64,000 nucleotides of DNA from Megamerina dolium (GCA_963854835.1 OY978526.1:75674418-75738417); one strand, 5' to 3'. Positions 1-11,739 are shown, counted from the first letter of the stretch. Numbers and translations: made by a program. Notes: generated by a model not told the origin, from the letters alone.

Positions 1-1979
1 TCAATTTGCTTCTCCTACAAAAAGAAAAATTGTACATTTTCACATTTAAATGCAAAGGTTTAGCTGATTTTATGCACCTTAAATAGATAGGCAAATCGAA
101 CTCTTTCAACACTATATCCACTCTGAAGTGCGATATGACGAAGTGCACCTCGTGCAAAATCATGCGAATCACAATTTTGGGTAATTAGAATAACGCAAAG
201 ACGTTTACGAGGTCGATTCCATTCAGCTGGACAAACACCTATTATAGAATAGTAATAATTTGTTGAAATAAAAAAGATTTAAGTAATTTATTAATAACAA
301 ACCTTCCAACATTTCTTGCGATGATAATCTTGGCAATGTTAAATATTGATTTGCTGAAATTACATTATTTAATGTTTGCGTAGGAATATCTAACATGGAA
401 ACACTAGCGACGGGACGTTGGGAATCTTCATTAAATATTAACAAAGTATCCAAATTGGGATGTACTTTAAAACGTTCTTGAATAACCTTGCTGTTATTAT
501 CCAATTTTACAAAGCTATCATTGGGGAAAATATATAAATATTAATTGATATTTTTCAATTATTACAATTACTCACCCAAATGCAACTTTGAAACGATATG
601 TATACGCACTCAATATATAACGTAATCTTGGTTGAATTCTCGGTTCTAGTACCAAAGCTCGTACTCTATTATCCATCCATCCACTGAGAAAGTTTTCAAA
701 ATTCTTATCATCTATATCTTGTGCTATATTGTATGGCATTTTTCTGCGTAAAAATTCTATTTATATAATTGACAAATTAATATGTAAATTAAAATTTGTA
801 TTTTTCTTACTAGCAAGATGTATGTAATTGAAAACTCACCCACGATCTTAGCCGGCGTATATATGGATTCTCGATATATGTAGCTATGCCCATTAATAAC
901 AGCTATTAGAGCAGGCACATCACTTACGCCAGTTTTTCGAACTAATTGTTGTTCATGAGCAGCATTTACAGTAGCAAATTGTATACCTAAAAATCGCTTG
1001 GTCATTATATGGTCAACTTCCTTTCGAATTAATATGACATTAATGTACAAATTAATGCAATTTACCTAATGGTTCCAAAGTATCGATTAGTTTTTTAAAT
1101 GCTCCCACTAAACGAGTACAGCGAAAGCACCAATCGTTATAAAACATTAATATGTGCGGTATGGTAATACTTTTCTGAATGATTGTTTGATCGAAATATT
1201 TTGATGTAATTGATAATTTATGATAAAGGCTAATATCTTGATCGAAATAGAAATGCTTCCCGAATAACTCTTCAAATGGATCCGATGCAAATCGTCCATA
1301 TTGACTGTAATCGTGTTTTTGCTTGAAAAAATGTGAATCTTCATTTGTTATCCCATGTTGATCGTACATTCTGCGACGTTCGTTATCGCTTAAAAGTTCA
1401 TAAGCCTGTTTCAATTCGACAAACTTCTCTTCAGCTTCGGGGCTTTTATTTTTATCAGGATGCCTGTTAATAGAAAATTATAAATGACAAACAGGAAATA
1501 TTTAATTAAAGCTTGGATTTAGTTCATATTCAAGTGAATTAAACTAAAGCATATTTTTGGGGAGTAATGCAACAACAAAACACACACAAAACGGTAACCA
1601 ATTTAAAATCCCACAAAATTCTATTGTACTTAATTGAAAATTCACGATAATAGTTCATGCGTATGAAAGAAGAACCACTTATATACATATATATCATCAA
1701 TATATTATACAAATATAATATATATGTACAAATAGAAAACCAGAAAGTTGTTTCGAAAAAATGTAAATCAAATTTTTGTTTTAATGCTTACCACTCCTTG
1801 GCCATTTGTTTATATGCTCTTCTGATCTCCTGATTTGTGGCATGTTTACTAATTCCAAGTAATTTGTACGGATCATAGGATGCTGCGTATACTACACAGG
1901 TTATTGAAAAAAATACAAAAACTAAAATTGATAATTTTTTCAAGCAATCACCAATTTTATTCATCACTCCGCTTCCCAA
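1..1979 (-). CDS. l(3)80Fg: DNAJC16-like ER J-domain/thioredoxin protein (3' end outside window)
   Basis: Minus-strand exons at 1979-1792, 1463-1066, 986-840, 756-576, 514-303, 238-78 and 14-1 (partial); all junctions are GT-AG and the phases close. The protein opens with a hydrophobic signal/anchor segment (residues about 12-33, KLSILVFVFFSITCVVYAAS), then a J domain (YDPYKLLGI..) whose HPD motif is split over intron 1 (W codon tg|g, then CAT CCT GAT). A thioredoxin-like region follows (HILMFYNDWCFRCTRLVGAF), with a CxxC motif. This order is typical of DNAJC16, an ER membrane co-chaperone expected to stimulate Hsp70 ATPase. The gene symbol is taken from memory of the Drosophila relative and is less certain than the family. 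The coding region runs off the left edge, so the C-terminus is not seen. The next gene, Vps11, is transcribed away from it. Confidence 0.82.
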
Positions 1980-4020
1980 ACATCAAAAAATCTAATATCA
2001 CTTGAAATCGAACCCTTGCTTCTGCTCGAATTCCATCATTACAGAAAATAATCAATAAATAAAATTCGTGTTGCCACACATAATTTCAATAAAAATGTTA
2101 TTGCCATACTTGCCGCAGAGAACGTAATTCCCGATTCGTTTGAAAAAACATAAAGCTACATACAATGCGTCACGTACTCCAGCACATTTGATGAAGCTGC
2201 CCAAATAGGAATTAAATGCTTCACAGCTTTTTTTTTTTAGATATTATTGAATCCAATTGTTATCACAAAAAAGCAATGAAATTATATAAACAGATGGCTA
2301 TTCGAAATTTGCATTTTTGTATCAACAACAAAAACACATGCGTTCTGAATGCGATTTTATTACAAACAGAAAATGTCAAGTTTTTATTGAGTTCGGTATA
2401 TTATTGGCTTATAAGTAGAATTCGGCATGTATACTTTTTATACCCATGCTTTATCGTGTTATATTTGACCTATTCCAGCCAGAATACGGAGTTGTCAAAC
2501 ACCATTTTCAATACGTTAGAGTATGCACCACAAAGTTTTATTTGGAATACGCGGATTTTTACAATTTCGAAATAAGAAAAACTGTCAATTGAAGTGCTAA
2601 TGATATTGTTGAAATTACTTTGAAAAAGTAAGATCAACCCCCTGAAAATTGACAGAAACTTTAGAATTATTTTAAAAAAACAGGAAGAACAAAAAAAAAA
2701 AAGAAAATATACGCCACGTTTATTGCATAGAACTAATTGAAGCACTATTATAAGTGTCGGGTGAAAAAACAGTTGCTATTATGAGCTAGAAGAAATATCC
2801 ACATTTTACAATAATTACATCCTTAGCATGTGATGATTTTACCCAACCAATCTAGTTGTTTTTTCCATACATTCAAGAGACCACAATTGTGGAGAAGCAA
2901 CAGTCATCAGTATTGGACGTATTTTATTCGACACTTGTACTTAACTAGCACCGATGATTATATGGAAAAACAGAAACACACGTGTTAAAATAGCGAGTAT
3001 AGTTATAAATTCTACATTTTTAGCATGTTAAGTTAAAGTTTTTCTATTCTTCGTTTGCATTCGTATACTTGTCCAGTATCAATTATCCATAAGCAAATTT
3101 CCGGAGAGTAAGGAACTCTTTGCTCTCAAAAGAGAAATATCACCAATACTACACAAACGCAAAATTAGCAAAAACTTGCAGGTTTTACGTACACCTGATG
3201 ATTTTTTACATTTTGATGAAAAAAAAGAATTAAAGGAAAGAGAAAAAATTGAATAATTAATAAAGTTAGACGAGAAGTTTCCCTGGAATATTTCGTATAA
3301 ATTTCATTAACTACTGAAGAAACTTAACAAAAAGTATTTTTAATTTTATTTTGCATATTTATATTACCAATATTCCTCCAATGCCAATATAAAATTCTTA
3401 TTTATTAAATTACGGTCAGCTATTATCAGCTGTTGGCAAATAAAAATTTGTCCAGTAGAAACTAGAAACTTGTCATTAAAATCAACTCTCACTTTACTCT
3501 CTCAATTTCCCCTATTTTGTTAGATTTTTGTGTACGCGAACAGCAAAATTTGATAATTTGTGATAATTATCAATAACTATCAGGTACGCGAATGCACTAA
3601 TATCGTTTTATTTAAACGTTAAATATAGTACAATTAAGACGACAAGGAAAAGTACAATTTTTGCACTAAAATTATTTCACAATTTTTTAAACATTTTATC
3701 AAGTAAATAGTCAGAGTATGTTCTTTTTAAAAATTATATATAAAAACATTAAATCAAGTATGTTTAGGAAGCATAGCATCTATGTTGGTATTATTATAAA
3801 TGATTGTAAACGTTGTAATTATAATCAGTAATTAATTTGTTTCACAATATTAACAGTTGCTAAAATTGAAATTGTGTGCTGAAATTTTGTAATTGCGCTG
3901 TTTTGTCGCGACACGTAATTGGGATTAGGCTTTATATGTCGTCGAGTTACTATGTGTGGATGAGCCTTTAAAATTAATCACGCTATCAGCTGATCAATAA
4001 AAAAATATCTCAGCAAAAAC
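1980..4020. promoter_or_regulatory. Shared upstream region between two divergent genes
   Basis: About 2 kb separates the start codons of the DNAJC16-like gene (minus) and Vps11 (plus), so both promoters must lie here. The DNA is AT-rich with homopolymer runs and no clear TATA box or transposon. A short open frame without an ATG sits at about 3060-3257 and is listed separately. Nothing else could be assigned. Confidence 0.4.
3060..3257 (+). other. Unassigned short open frame with protein-like composition
   Basis: A plus-strand frame without an initiating ATG runs to a TAA at about 3257. It encodes a charged stretch including KFPESKELFALKREISPIL and TPDDFLHFDEKKELKERE. A possible acceptor (ttgtccag) precedes it near 3077. 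The mix of acidic and basic residues in helix-like spacing is unlike the surrounding AT-rich frames. I do not recognise the family. It may be an exon, a decayed exon or chance. Confidence 0.2.
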
Positions 4021-6792
4021 ATGGATTATTTAGAAGGAATTAATTTGAATTTATTTAATTTGGAATCAGATGCAGATAATAATAAACTACAAGCAATTAA
4101 ATCGCCTATAACTGCATACTGTTATAATGCTGTGCAGAAGATATTTTGTGACTCACTCGGATGGGCCCATGTATGCTATAAAAACTGGGACTTTGTGTCG
4201 TTTCAAGCGTCATTTTGTGCAATAAAATTATGTTCGGTGACGGAGGAAAATAACATTTTGGCAACGTTAACACACGATGAAGCTAGTAATAGTCAATTTT
4301 TGCAAATTTTTAATCTTCAAAAATTGACCAGAAGGGATGGAGCACCATGTTTGGGTTCGAAGCGTTTGAAGACAATGAGTAGGGCGACAACAATAGGCGT
4401 GTGTTTCATGGATACACAAATTTGTGTCGCCGTTGGCTTGGATAAGGGTGAAATTCTAATACATCGAGGTTCAATAAATCGCGATATTTCTTTCAACTTT
4501 TCTAGCCTTATGACGAGCGCAAGGATAATAAGTGGAATAGTATTTAAAAAGAGATTCTCATCAATGTATAATCTTTTCATAAGCTCTGACTGTGGTGTAC
4601 TTTGTTATACGGTCACCGAAAATAATGCTATTAATGAAACGAAAGTAGTGCTAGACTCTAATAACGATCGATCGACCTGTTGTGCCCTGCGCACCAGAAC
4701 GACTGAGGAGTCATATTTTGTGGTGGGACGTGATGATGCTGTATATTGTTTTACACCTGATGGTCGTGGTCCTTGCTATGCAATTGATGGCAGAAAAGAA
4801 TTCGTCGCATGGTTTGGTAATAATTTACTTGTAGTGATGCAGCAGCAGAAAAAATCCTTTCTACTACAGACAACATCAATTGTCATCGTCATAGATGTTC
4901 ACAGCAAAATGCTGGTATTTAGCAAAGAGATCGGTCCTATAATGAGCGTAATTGTGCAGGATAGCAATTGCTTTCTGGTTACGAAGTCTAAAGAAGTGTT
5001 CTTACTATCTGAGAAAGATATACAGAGTAAGGTACGATTACTCACTGATAAGAATTTATATGAAAATGCTATTCGTTTGCTGGAGGAAACCGAGTACATC
5101 AATCAAAATGTTGGGGAAATTTATTTAAAATATGGTGATCATTTGCTAGCAAAAGGTGATAATGCAGCAGCTACAGACATGTATATAAAAACAATAGGAT
5201 TGGTGCAGCCGTACAATGTGATTCGGAAACTATTAAATTCACAGTACAATAAATATCTTGCAATTTATCTGAGAGCCTTGGTTCAGACCGAATACGCTAC
5301 AGATGATCATTTGGAGTTGCTACTAAATTGCAGTGAACGTCTAGATCTGCCAGCGAAAGTGGAGAGTATATGTGTTGACAAGAACGTCGAATTCGGTTCG
5401 CAATATTGTAGCATCGTGAAATCGACAAACGAGGAAAAAAGAGGTGTTATTCAAGATATCAGTCTGAGCACTTTTTTGCGTCATATTCACGATAAAGATG
5501 AGACCATCGGTTTCTTTAAAAATCTAGATGAGGAAAAAATCATTGAATTCTTTATGGAGAATGGCCACAGATTAGTTACATGTCATGCCCAAGAGTTAAT
5601 TGAAATTTTAAAAGCGCTTTGTACCAAGGATTGCGTTACGGGGAATTGCCTAGTACAGCATCCAGAGCGATTTATTCCAATTCTAATGACGGACACGAAA
5701 ACATGCATAAGTTTCCTCGAATATGTAATTTCACAAAATGAAAATTGCAGTAAAACAATTTATAATAGCTTATTTGAGTTATACTTACGCACATGGTGTC
5801 AAAGTGATGAACACGCGGAAATCATAGGTAAATTTCTCAAAGCGTACGCTTCAAACGTTTGTGGAAAACACATATTTATTCTATGCAAAAAGTACTCATT
5901 CTGGACAGGACTCGAGCAATTGCCCGAAAGATTTTTACAGGATCGCGCCTGCCTACAATACATATCCAAAACGCCTAATATGCGACACTCTGTTCAAGAT
6001 ATTGAACATTATTTTAATATCAATCCATTCCTTTGGCTACAAAATCTCAATAACGAGGATCTCAAATCTGTCGATTCAGTCAATCTGATGGCATACTTGT
6101 TCGACTCTATGGTAAAAGATAAACATCAATCGCCGATGCAAATTTTGCAGAATGTTTTCAAAAATAAATTAGCATGTGTTTCTCATATTAAAAGCCTATT
6201 TACGAATGAGAACATAAATAGTATTAATCATTCCGATCACAAGGTGTCAACCCAACTTTTGTGCGACGATAAACGCAACATCAAGGATCTATTATCGAAA
6301 TATGAATTTAATCCAATCGAATTTCGAAATAGTACATGCGACAAGTGCAAACGGCAACTAAGATTTCCGGCTGTTTACTTTTTGTGTCAGCACTCATTTC
6401 ATAAGGAGTGTATATCCGCATATTCGGGTAATGACAAGTGTGTGGCTTGTATTGGCAGTAGAAAAGCCGGAGTTTACGCCTTTATAGAGACTGAAAAAGA
6501 TTTCAACAAACTTATTCATTCAAATGATATAATGGAAGCTGTTTCATTAACACTTTCCAGTGGGGTATTCCAACAGTTGGCCAATCCTAATCATACAATA
6601 AATGATATAAAGTATTTGGACAATGAGATGCTGCCAATAGGCACCATCAGTATTAAAACAAAAAAACCAAATTTCCCCCCATCAGCCGTTAATTCAAACA
6701 GGGGTGCAAATATAGCAACTTCAGTTAGAAATAAAGGTTATCTAAATAGAGGTCAAGAGTATGATTCCAATTTGAATCCCTTCGATGTATAA
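4021..6792 (+). CDS. Vps11: Vps11, CORVET/HOPS core subunit
   Basis: A single uninterrupted 923-codon frame. The N-terminal third reads as a beta-propeller, followed by alpha-solenoid/clathrin-repeat sequence (TDKNLYENAIRLLEETEY.. and YLKYGDHLLAKGDNAAATDM). A C-terminal RING-H2 finger lies at about residues 773-809: CDKC, then CQHSFHKEC, then CVAC. This is the architecture and length (roughly 830-940 residues) of Vps11, which holds together the CORVET and HOPS tethering complexes for endosome-lysosome and autophagosome fusion. The start ATG follows an A-rich context (aaaac ATG g) and I saw no better upstream start. An AATAAA at 6815-6820 lies just past the stop and may be the poly(A) signal, although it is very close. 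The absence of coding introns contrasts with the neighbours. Confidence 0.93.
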   Translation: MDYLEGINLNLFNLESDADNNKLQAIKSPITAYCYNAVQKIFCDSLGWAHVCYKNWDFVSFQASFCAIKLCSVTEENNILATLTHDEASNSQFLQIFNLQKLTRRDGAPCLGSKRLKTMSRATTIGVCFMDTQICVAVGLDKGEILIHRGSINRDISFNFSSLMTSARIISGIVFKKRFSSMYNLFISSDCGVLCYTVTENNAINETKVVLDSNNDRSTCCALRTRTTEESYFVVGRDDAVYCFTPDGRGPCYAIDGRKEFVAWFGNNLLVVMQQQKKSFLLQTTSIVIVIDVHSKMLVFSKEIGPIMSVIVQDSNCFLVTKSKEVFLLSEKDIQSKVRLLTDKNLYENAIRLLEETEYINQNVGEIYLKYGDHLLAKGDNAAATDMYIKTIGLVQPYNVIRKLLNSQYNKYLAIYLRALVQTEYATDDHLELLLNCSERLDLPAKVESICVDKNVEFGSQYCSIVKSTNEEKRGVIQDISLSTFLRHIHDKDETIGFFKNLDEEKIIEFFMENGHRLVTCHAQELIEILKALCTKDCVTGNCLVQHPERFIPILMTDTKTCISFLEYVISQNENCSKTIYNSLFELYLRTWCQSDEHAEIIGKFLKAYASNVCGKHIFILCKKYSFWTGLEQLPERFLQDRACLQYISKTPNMRHSVQDIEHYFNINPFLWLQNLNNEDLKSVDSVNLMAYLFDSMVKDKHQSPMQILQNVFKNKLACVSHIKSLFTNENINSINHSDHKVSTQLLCDDKRNIKDLLSKYEFNPIEFRNSTCDKCKRQLRFPAVYFLCQHSFHKECISAYSGNDKCVACIGSRKAGVYAFIETEKDFNKLIHSNDIMEAVSLTLSSGVFQQLANPNHTINDIKYLDNEMLPIGTISIKTKKPNFPPSAVNSNRGANIATSVRNKGYLNRGQEYDSNLNPFDV

Positions 6793-6814
6793 TATAGTTT
6801 TTCAAGCTATCGTC

Positions 6815-6820
6815 AATAAA
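6815..6820 (+). terminator. AATAAA poly(A) signal of Vps11
   Basis: Canonical AATAAA 23 bases past the Vps11 stop codon. Other A-rich candidates occur further on (near 6990), so the exact 3' end is uncertain. Confidence 0.4.
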
Positions 6821-7424
6821 TGTATGTGGATACTAGAAATTGATCACTATCTTTTGATAGCGACAATATGGTCGATATTAGATGTAAGGTGATAAAAATC
6901 TGACTATATGTTTTTATATAATCAACTAAATTAATAATTACTGCTTTATAGTTTTACACTAATTTGTTATATACCAAAACATAATTCGAAATAAATATAT
7001 ATAAAAAATGTTTCTATAAATTCATAATTCAACAAAGGTATTGGATTACCAATTTAGTAGAGATATCACAAATTTAAGTTAACATTATTTGCACTTAGCA
7101 TAACTTGAAAAAAACTACACTGATTTACTGTGTCATCGGAGTGATCCAGCATTAGAAACTGCAAAACACGGAAAAAATCCTCGGGGAATTTTCAATAAAC
7201 GATAAGTTGAAATCCAGTACTGCAGGATCTGTACTAAACTTCTTATTGGATGAGGAACTCGGATTCGTTAGACTCCTGTTTGACTGATAACTCTGCGTTT
7301 ATGAAGAATATAACCTTCGATCTCCATTCATGGAGAATATAAAGACAAATTCATATGTTTTACTGTTTCCCTTTTATTTCAATGCATTAATAAATGATTA
7401 TTATGTTTATGTACTAATATGCAA

Positions 7425-8638
7425 TTATGCATAAATTTCACGCTGAGCTTTTTCCCATGTTGCAATTGGGCCATGTTCAGGTCGGTATTTAACATTGCAA
7501 CCATCTTGTTCCAGACGATTATCTTCTTTCAATTCTTCATAACGATCACGATCGTATTTCGTGAAACCCCATCTCTTTGAGACGTAGATCTGCAATTGAG
7601 AAAGGTAAATTAAATTATATTTGAATATTTTGTGCTGAACATAAGTTAAAGTTAGAGCTCTTAAAAAGATCTTTAGTGATATAATTGACAGTGGTAGTAA
7701 TTTGTTTTCTTTTGCGATTCAAAACTCATAAACTAAGCTCGTTTATCGACAATATTTATAAATATTTCATATTCACGAAATCCAATTGCTTCAATCTTGT
7801 GACCGCCTCGGTTTTCCCCATAATGTGATAAACCAATTTTTCACCACTTACAACACTGATTTGACACAATCATATCCACTAAACACAATTCAATTAACTA
7901 ACCTTTTGGCGACCAGGGAACTTGAACTTAGCACGACGAAGAGCTTCGATGACCTGAGCCTTGTAACGATCGCTTGAGCGTACTGACATAATAGGTTGAC
8001 CAATACGAACACGAGCAACAGTACCTTGTGGTTTACCAAAAGCACCACGCATTCCAGTTTGAAGCCTACGAGATGAAAACAAAAACGAATATTTAACAAG
8101 ACACTATCGCAAGTACCAAATAGTTATTGAGCAACATTTTATATTCAGTATTTTAAATGTCAAAGGAAGTAATCATCTGATTCATATCCCAGTGCTCAAA
8201 CACTATTTCATCACCAAATATTAAATTCATATCCACTTTTTTTATTCAAATTACCTATCAGCTCCAGCGCACGACAACATCTTATTGATGCGAATTACGT
8301 GGAATGGATGAAGGCGCATTCTGATGTGAAACTGATCTTTACCACAGAATTTCACTAAATATTTGTTACAACAAATACGGCCAGCTTCAAGCGCTTCACT
8401 GCTCAACTGTTCATATTCATCCGAAACCAAGTGCACACATAGTGGGAAGTCCTCTACAGAAGCCTTCTTTCTACCCAAATCGAAAATTCTGATTTTAGGA
8501 TCTGGAACACCACGACAGAACCGTGATTTTGGATATGGCTTGTTTTTACAATAACGATAACTATAAAACCACTTTATTAATATATTGGAAAATCGTAATC
8601 AAAATATATAAATACCATCTTGCGGGACGACGACCCAT
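7425..8638 (-). CDS. RpL10: Ribosomal protein RpL10 (QM/uL16)
   Basis: Four coding exons on the minus strand: 8638-8616 (MGRRPAR plus two bases), 8560-8255, 8065-7903 and 7589-7425. The junctions are GT-AG and the phases close. The product starts [20 protein letters not shown], carries the family core ([39 protein letters not shown]) and ends [21 protein letters not shown] before TAA, all highly characteristic of eukaryotic L10/uL16. This is the 60S subunit protein next to the peptidyl-transferase and P-site region and the last protein loaded in cytoplasmic maturation. A 5'UTR exon (8721 to about 8795) is joined by an intron with donor at 8720-8719. It contains a pyrimidine tract (TCTCCTTTCC) of TOP type, as expected for a ribosomal protein gene. 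Confidence 0.96.
8145..8214 (-). ncRNA. Candidate box C/D snoRNA in RpL10 intron
   Basis: Inside the intron between RpL10 exons 2 and 3, minus strand, a perfect C box (GTGATGA, 8214-8208) is followed about 60 nt later by a D box (CTGA, 8148-8145), with a C'-like ATGATTA between. Upstream of the D box is CTTTGACATT, complementary to AATGTCAAAG, which I recall as conserved in 28S rRNA. The flanking terminal stem is weak and the complementarity starts about 7 nt from the D box rather than at the usual position. Ribosomal protein introns often host snoRNAs. Low-confidence call. Confidence 0.25.
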
Positions 8639-8818
8639 TTTGACCTTAAAAACAAATAAAACTTAATTATAGTAACAATCGACAACGATGCAATTAAATA
8701 AAGACAGAAACCCAACGTACCTATTGTTCAGAGGCCGAAATTGGAAAGGAGACCGAAACGGATGTAGAGTCAATTCCACAGATGCTTACGGAACTGTTCG
8801 GAAATTGAATATGGTTAT

Positions 8819-8826
8819 TATCGATA
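8819..8826. promoter_or_regulatory. DRE-like TATCGATA upstream of RpL10
   Basis: Palindromic TATCGATA, identical to the core of the Drosophila DRE element bound by DREF, lies just upstream of the inferred RpL10 5'UTR exon. DREs are common in fly housekeeping and ribosomal promoters. Position and exact match support a promoter role; binding is inferred. Confidence 0.45.
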
Positions 8827-8839
8827 AGATTAAATATTA

Positions 8840-9290
8840 AGGCCCGCACAGAAACAATACGTTGCAGCACATGTTATGATACGTTGAGTTCAGTTTAGTA
8901 ATTGCGTGTTTTGTTACTTGAATTCGCTGGCAAGTGAGATAAATATAATGAGTGGCCACTTTTCGTTTGTTCTCTTCGCTCACAAAACTCACATAATGAG
9001 AGGTAGCGTTCGAAAATGAGTAAAATGGTAAAAACAAAGATTTATAAAGGAAATTGATTACACATCATGGTAGTTTAAAATTAATTTATTTAAGCTTCTT
9101 TTTTCTTTAAATTTTTTCTGTATTTTTAATACGTCACCGATGATAAAGATGATAGTGATATATTGTGTGAAAAGGACAACCGTATTAATTAAGATGGAAA
9201 TGTAAAATTCTGACAAAACTTTGTAACCAAAAATAATTAAAACGAATACAGAAAATACAATATTCTTAACATTTACACTAATTATATATG
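8840..9290. other. Intergenic DNA, nothing assigned
   Basis: AT-rich sequence between the RpL10 promoter and a retrotransposon fragment. No coding frame or repeat was recognised. Confidence 0.4.
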
Positions 9291-9292
9291 TT

Positions 9293-9680
9293 TTGTATTT
9301 TAGAATTCTTGAGCAACTCAGCACGCACACATCAAGCATACTTCTTTGTCAGGCAGTTTTCGAGAGAAAAGTCCTACGCAAGATCTTTGGACATTTTTGG
9401 CTCAGCGGCAAGTATCGAATAAGGTACAACCATCGGCTGTATGAGCTGTATGTCAACACCGATATAGTAAAGTGCATCAAAATATATCGGATGCTAGGTC
9501 GTGTCTAGCGAATGGAAGAACACACTCCAGCTAAGAAGATGTTACATTCGGAACCCGCTAGTGGACGATGCAGAAGAGGCAGATCTAACCTCCGGTGAAA
9601 AAACCTAGTACTGGAAAGCTTTACGAAGCTTGGAACTTCTAACTGGCGAAGCATGCTGAATTCGGCTTAACTCGATTTTC
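9293..9680 (+). mobile_element. 3' fragment of a non-LTR retrotransposon
   Basis: Conceptual plus-strand translation matches the C-terminal tail found after the reverse transcriptase of non-LTR elements: FERKVLRKIFGHF, YRIRYNHRLYELY, then RRGRSNLR and NWRSMLNSA near 9650, with stops and frame breaks. The order ERKVLRKIFG..RIRYN.ELY..RRGR is a familiar pattern in RTE/CR1-type ORF2 tails. Only the last part survives. No poly(A) tail or target duplication was found. Confidence 0.55.
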
Positions 9681-10207
9681 GGTTGTAATGGCCATATAAA
9701 CTTCTCGATCTTTATTACAACAACGAGAAGTAATTTTGTTATGCATTTGATTAGTCAACGCTGTTTTGATTGTAGGAATGGCCCCCTGGTACGTGACTAC
9801 TCGAAAGGACTTTACTTGTCTGCTCTCTTAAATTTGAATTTTGCATTGAAAGCAACAATAACCATGACATGACTGCGACTCTATGTAACATATAGGTTAG
9901 GTTAAAAGGAAAGGAAAGGAAAAAATGAAGAATTCATTTTAAAGCCATTTTGCTAATGAAACGAACCTATAGCACTTCAAATAAAGCTCGGTTTTGTTGG
10001 TAGAGCTGATGATACATATTACAACAAAAATTTGAACCTGATGTATTAAAATCATAATACCATATAATTAATAAAGTACGGCATTCCCAGATAGGAAATT
10101 TGACGCCTTCGATTTGTAATACAAGTAAGTGTATAGAAGAACATAAAAAAAAAGCTTTTTGAAATCAAAGTACATGAAAAATTATAAAATATTTTGAGAC
10201 ATTTGAT

Positions 10208-10497
10208 GCATTTATTAGTTAAATATAACAATATTTGTTACATCATCTTTTATGTTCAAATGCATTGCTTGTATCACAATTTTCAGAAACTCACTTATTT
10301 GTAAAGCGGAAAAGCTTTAACATAATTTAAATGAAATAAAAACACTGTGTTTTATTTATTTACAAAGTTTTATTCGTTAAATACATTTATTAGTTAAATA
10401 TAACATTATTTGTTACCTTTTATGTGCAAATGCCCTGTTTGTATCACAATATTCAGATTTCCTGCACTCACTTATTTGTAAAGCGGAAAAGCTTTAC
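10208..10497. repeat. Two direct copies of a ~115-bp unit
   Basis: The unit at about 10208-10320 recurs at about 10384-10497, period about 177 bp. Both run from catttattagttaaatataac through gtatcacaat and end in cacttatttgtaaagcggaa, with small indels between them. This is a local duplication or the remains of a satellite-like array. No coding content. Confidence 0.7.
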
Positions 10498-10499
10498 TA

Positions 10500-11400
10500 T
10501 AAAATGAATTAAACGAATTTAATTACTTTTATTTCAAATGTTTTATTAATTTACTGCACTAAATTGTGCTGTTTTATTACTTTTGTTCAACCCTAAATAT
10601 AGGACGCACTGAATTCAAAATGTTAATAAACATTTTGTGGACGTATGACGTCCCAGTCATCAGCTATTTTTTATTACTTGTGAATTGTCATAACCTTATC
10701 TCTTTGAATCATGCATGCATACTTTGAGAGCTAGAGCAGGCAAACGGTCAATTTTATTGCAAAAACTTACATTACTATCACTATCAATTTCTGTCGTCTA
10801 TCATTCTCGATATGAGAAAATCTACAAGAAGTACGTGAACTGAAAACTATCAGAAACTTGTAAATTGACATTCACCGTTCGGAATTGACAGCTGGATTTA
10901 TTTGTTCGCCAACACTTTTCATTTTGAAAACTGTTAATTGTTGAAAGTTTTTTGTAGCGAACACACCTAATATTTTGAAAAATGGATGGAGAAAAATTCA
11001 CAATAGACAATTTTCAGCAGTGTTGCCATAGCAAATTGCCCTAATCCTCTTTTATTTTGAGAATTAACTCATAAAGTTTATGCGGATTAGCTGCAGTTAA
11101 TGCCCGAGTTAATCGGAATTAACTCAGTAATCCGGAATTAGGCTGCCGTCTGTCTAGGCTACAATAAACTTTGCCAAATCTTACAAGGCGAAATTGTATA
11201 AAAATCACTGGTTTCAGAGATTATTTATAATGAGCCGAAAACCATATGATATCGCTGCCGTGGGGACATGGTATTACTGGCTAATGCAAAAGCAATAACC
11301 TGTTAGCTCGTAAAATTTATTTTTATATAAATTTGCAGCACACTTTAGCTTTTGCTAAGCAAAATTGATTTAATTACGATTCTTAAAGTATGCCACAAAG
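10500..11400. other. Intergenic DNA with short palindromic motifs
   Basis: AT-rich DNA. Around 11060-11150 a GAGTTAAT..ATTAACTC palindrome and repeated GGAATTA words suggest the end of a degraded inverted-repeat element. No gene was seen. Confidence 0.3.
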
Positions 11401-11454
11401 AATATATTTTATGCTGCGTAATTGCCAGAATACCAGTTCGGTTATTGGCTGAAG

Positions 11455-11735
11455 CTCAACTTTAATATCGAAAAGATTTCTTTCGAATGGTACTTACCTG
11501 TCGGAAAGCAATTGACAATTCTTCCAACATTAACAATTTGCCATGAAAAAGCTTCTAAAAGAGCTCTGTGACAAAGCTCAGACACAGTGATGTCGCAAGG
11601 ACTGCCGTTCGGAACTGGGTAATATAAGTAAGCAGCTTTTAATACTGTCCAACATTTAACACGCACAACAGTACCAGAAGTTAAGCTCAACCGAAGGGCG
11701 ATTTGAGCCTATTTGTGTCACATATTTATTTATTT
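11455..11735 (+). mobile_element. 5'-truncated SINE copy
   Basis: Matches the body of the intact SINE at 37941-38310 from its ttaatatcgaaaagat segment through acctgtcgg, gtgatgtcgcaag, gccgttcgg and the tail tgtcacatatttatttatttt. The tRNA-like head with boxes A and B is missing, so this copy is 5'-truncated and not expected to be transcribed by Pol III. Confidence 0.75.
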
Positions 11736-11739
11736 TGTT

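Noticed and set aside
2216..2575. 119-codon plus-strand frame
   Set aside because: Composition matches AT-rich DNA; no recognisable motif; lies in the divergent promoter region.
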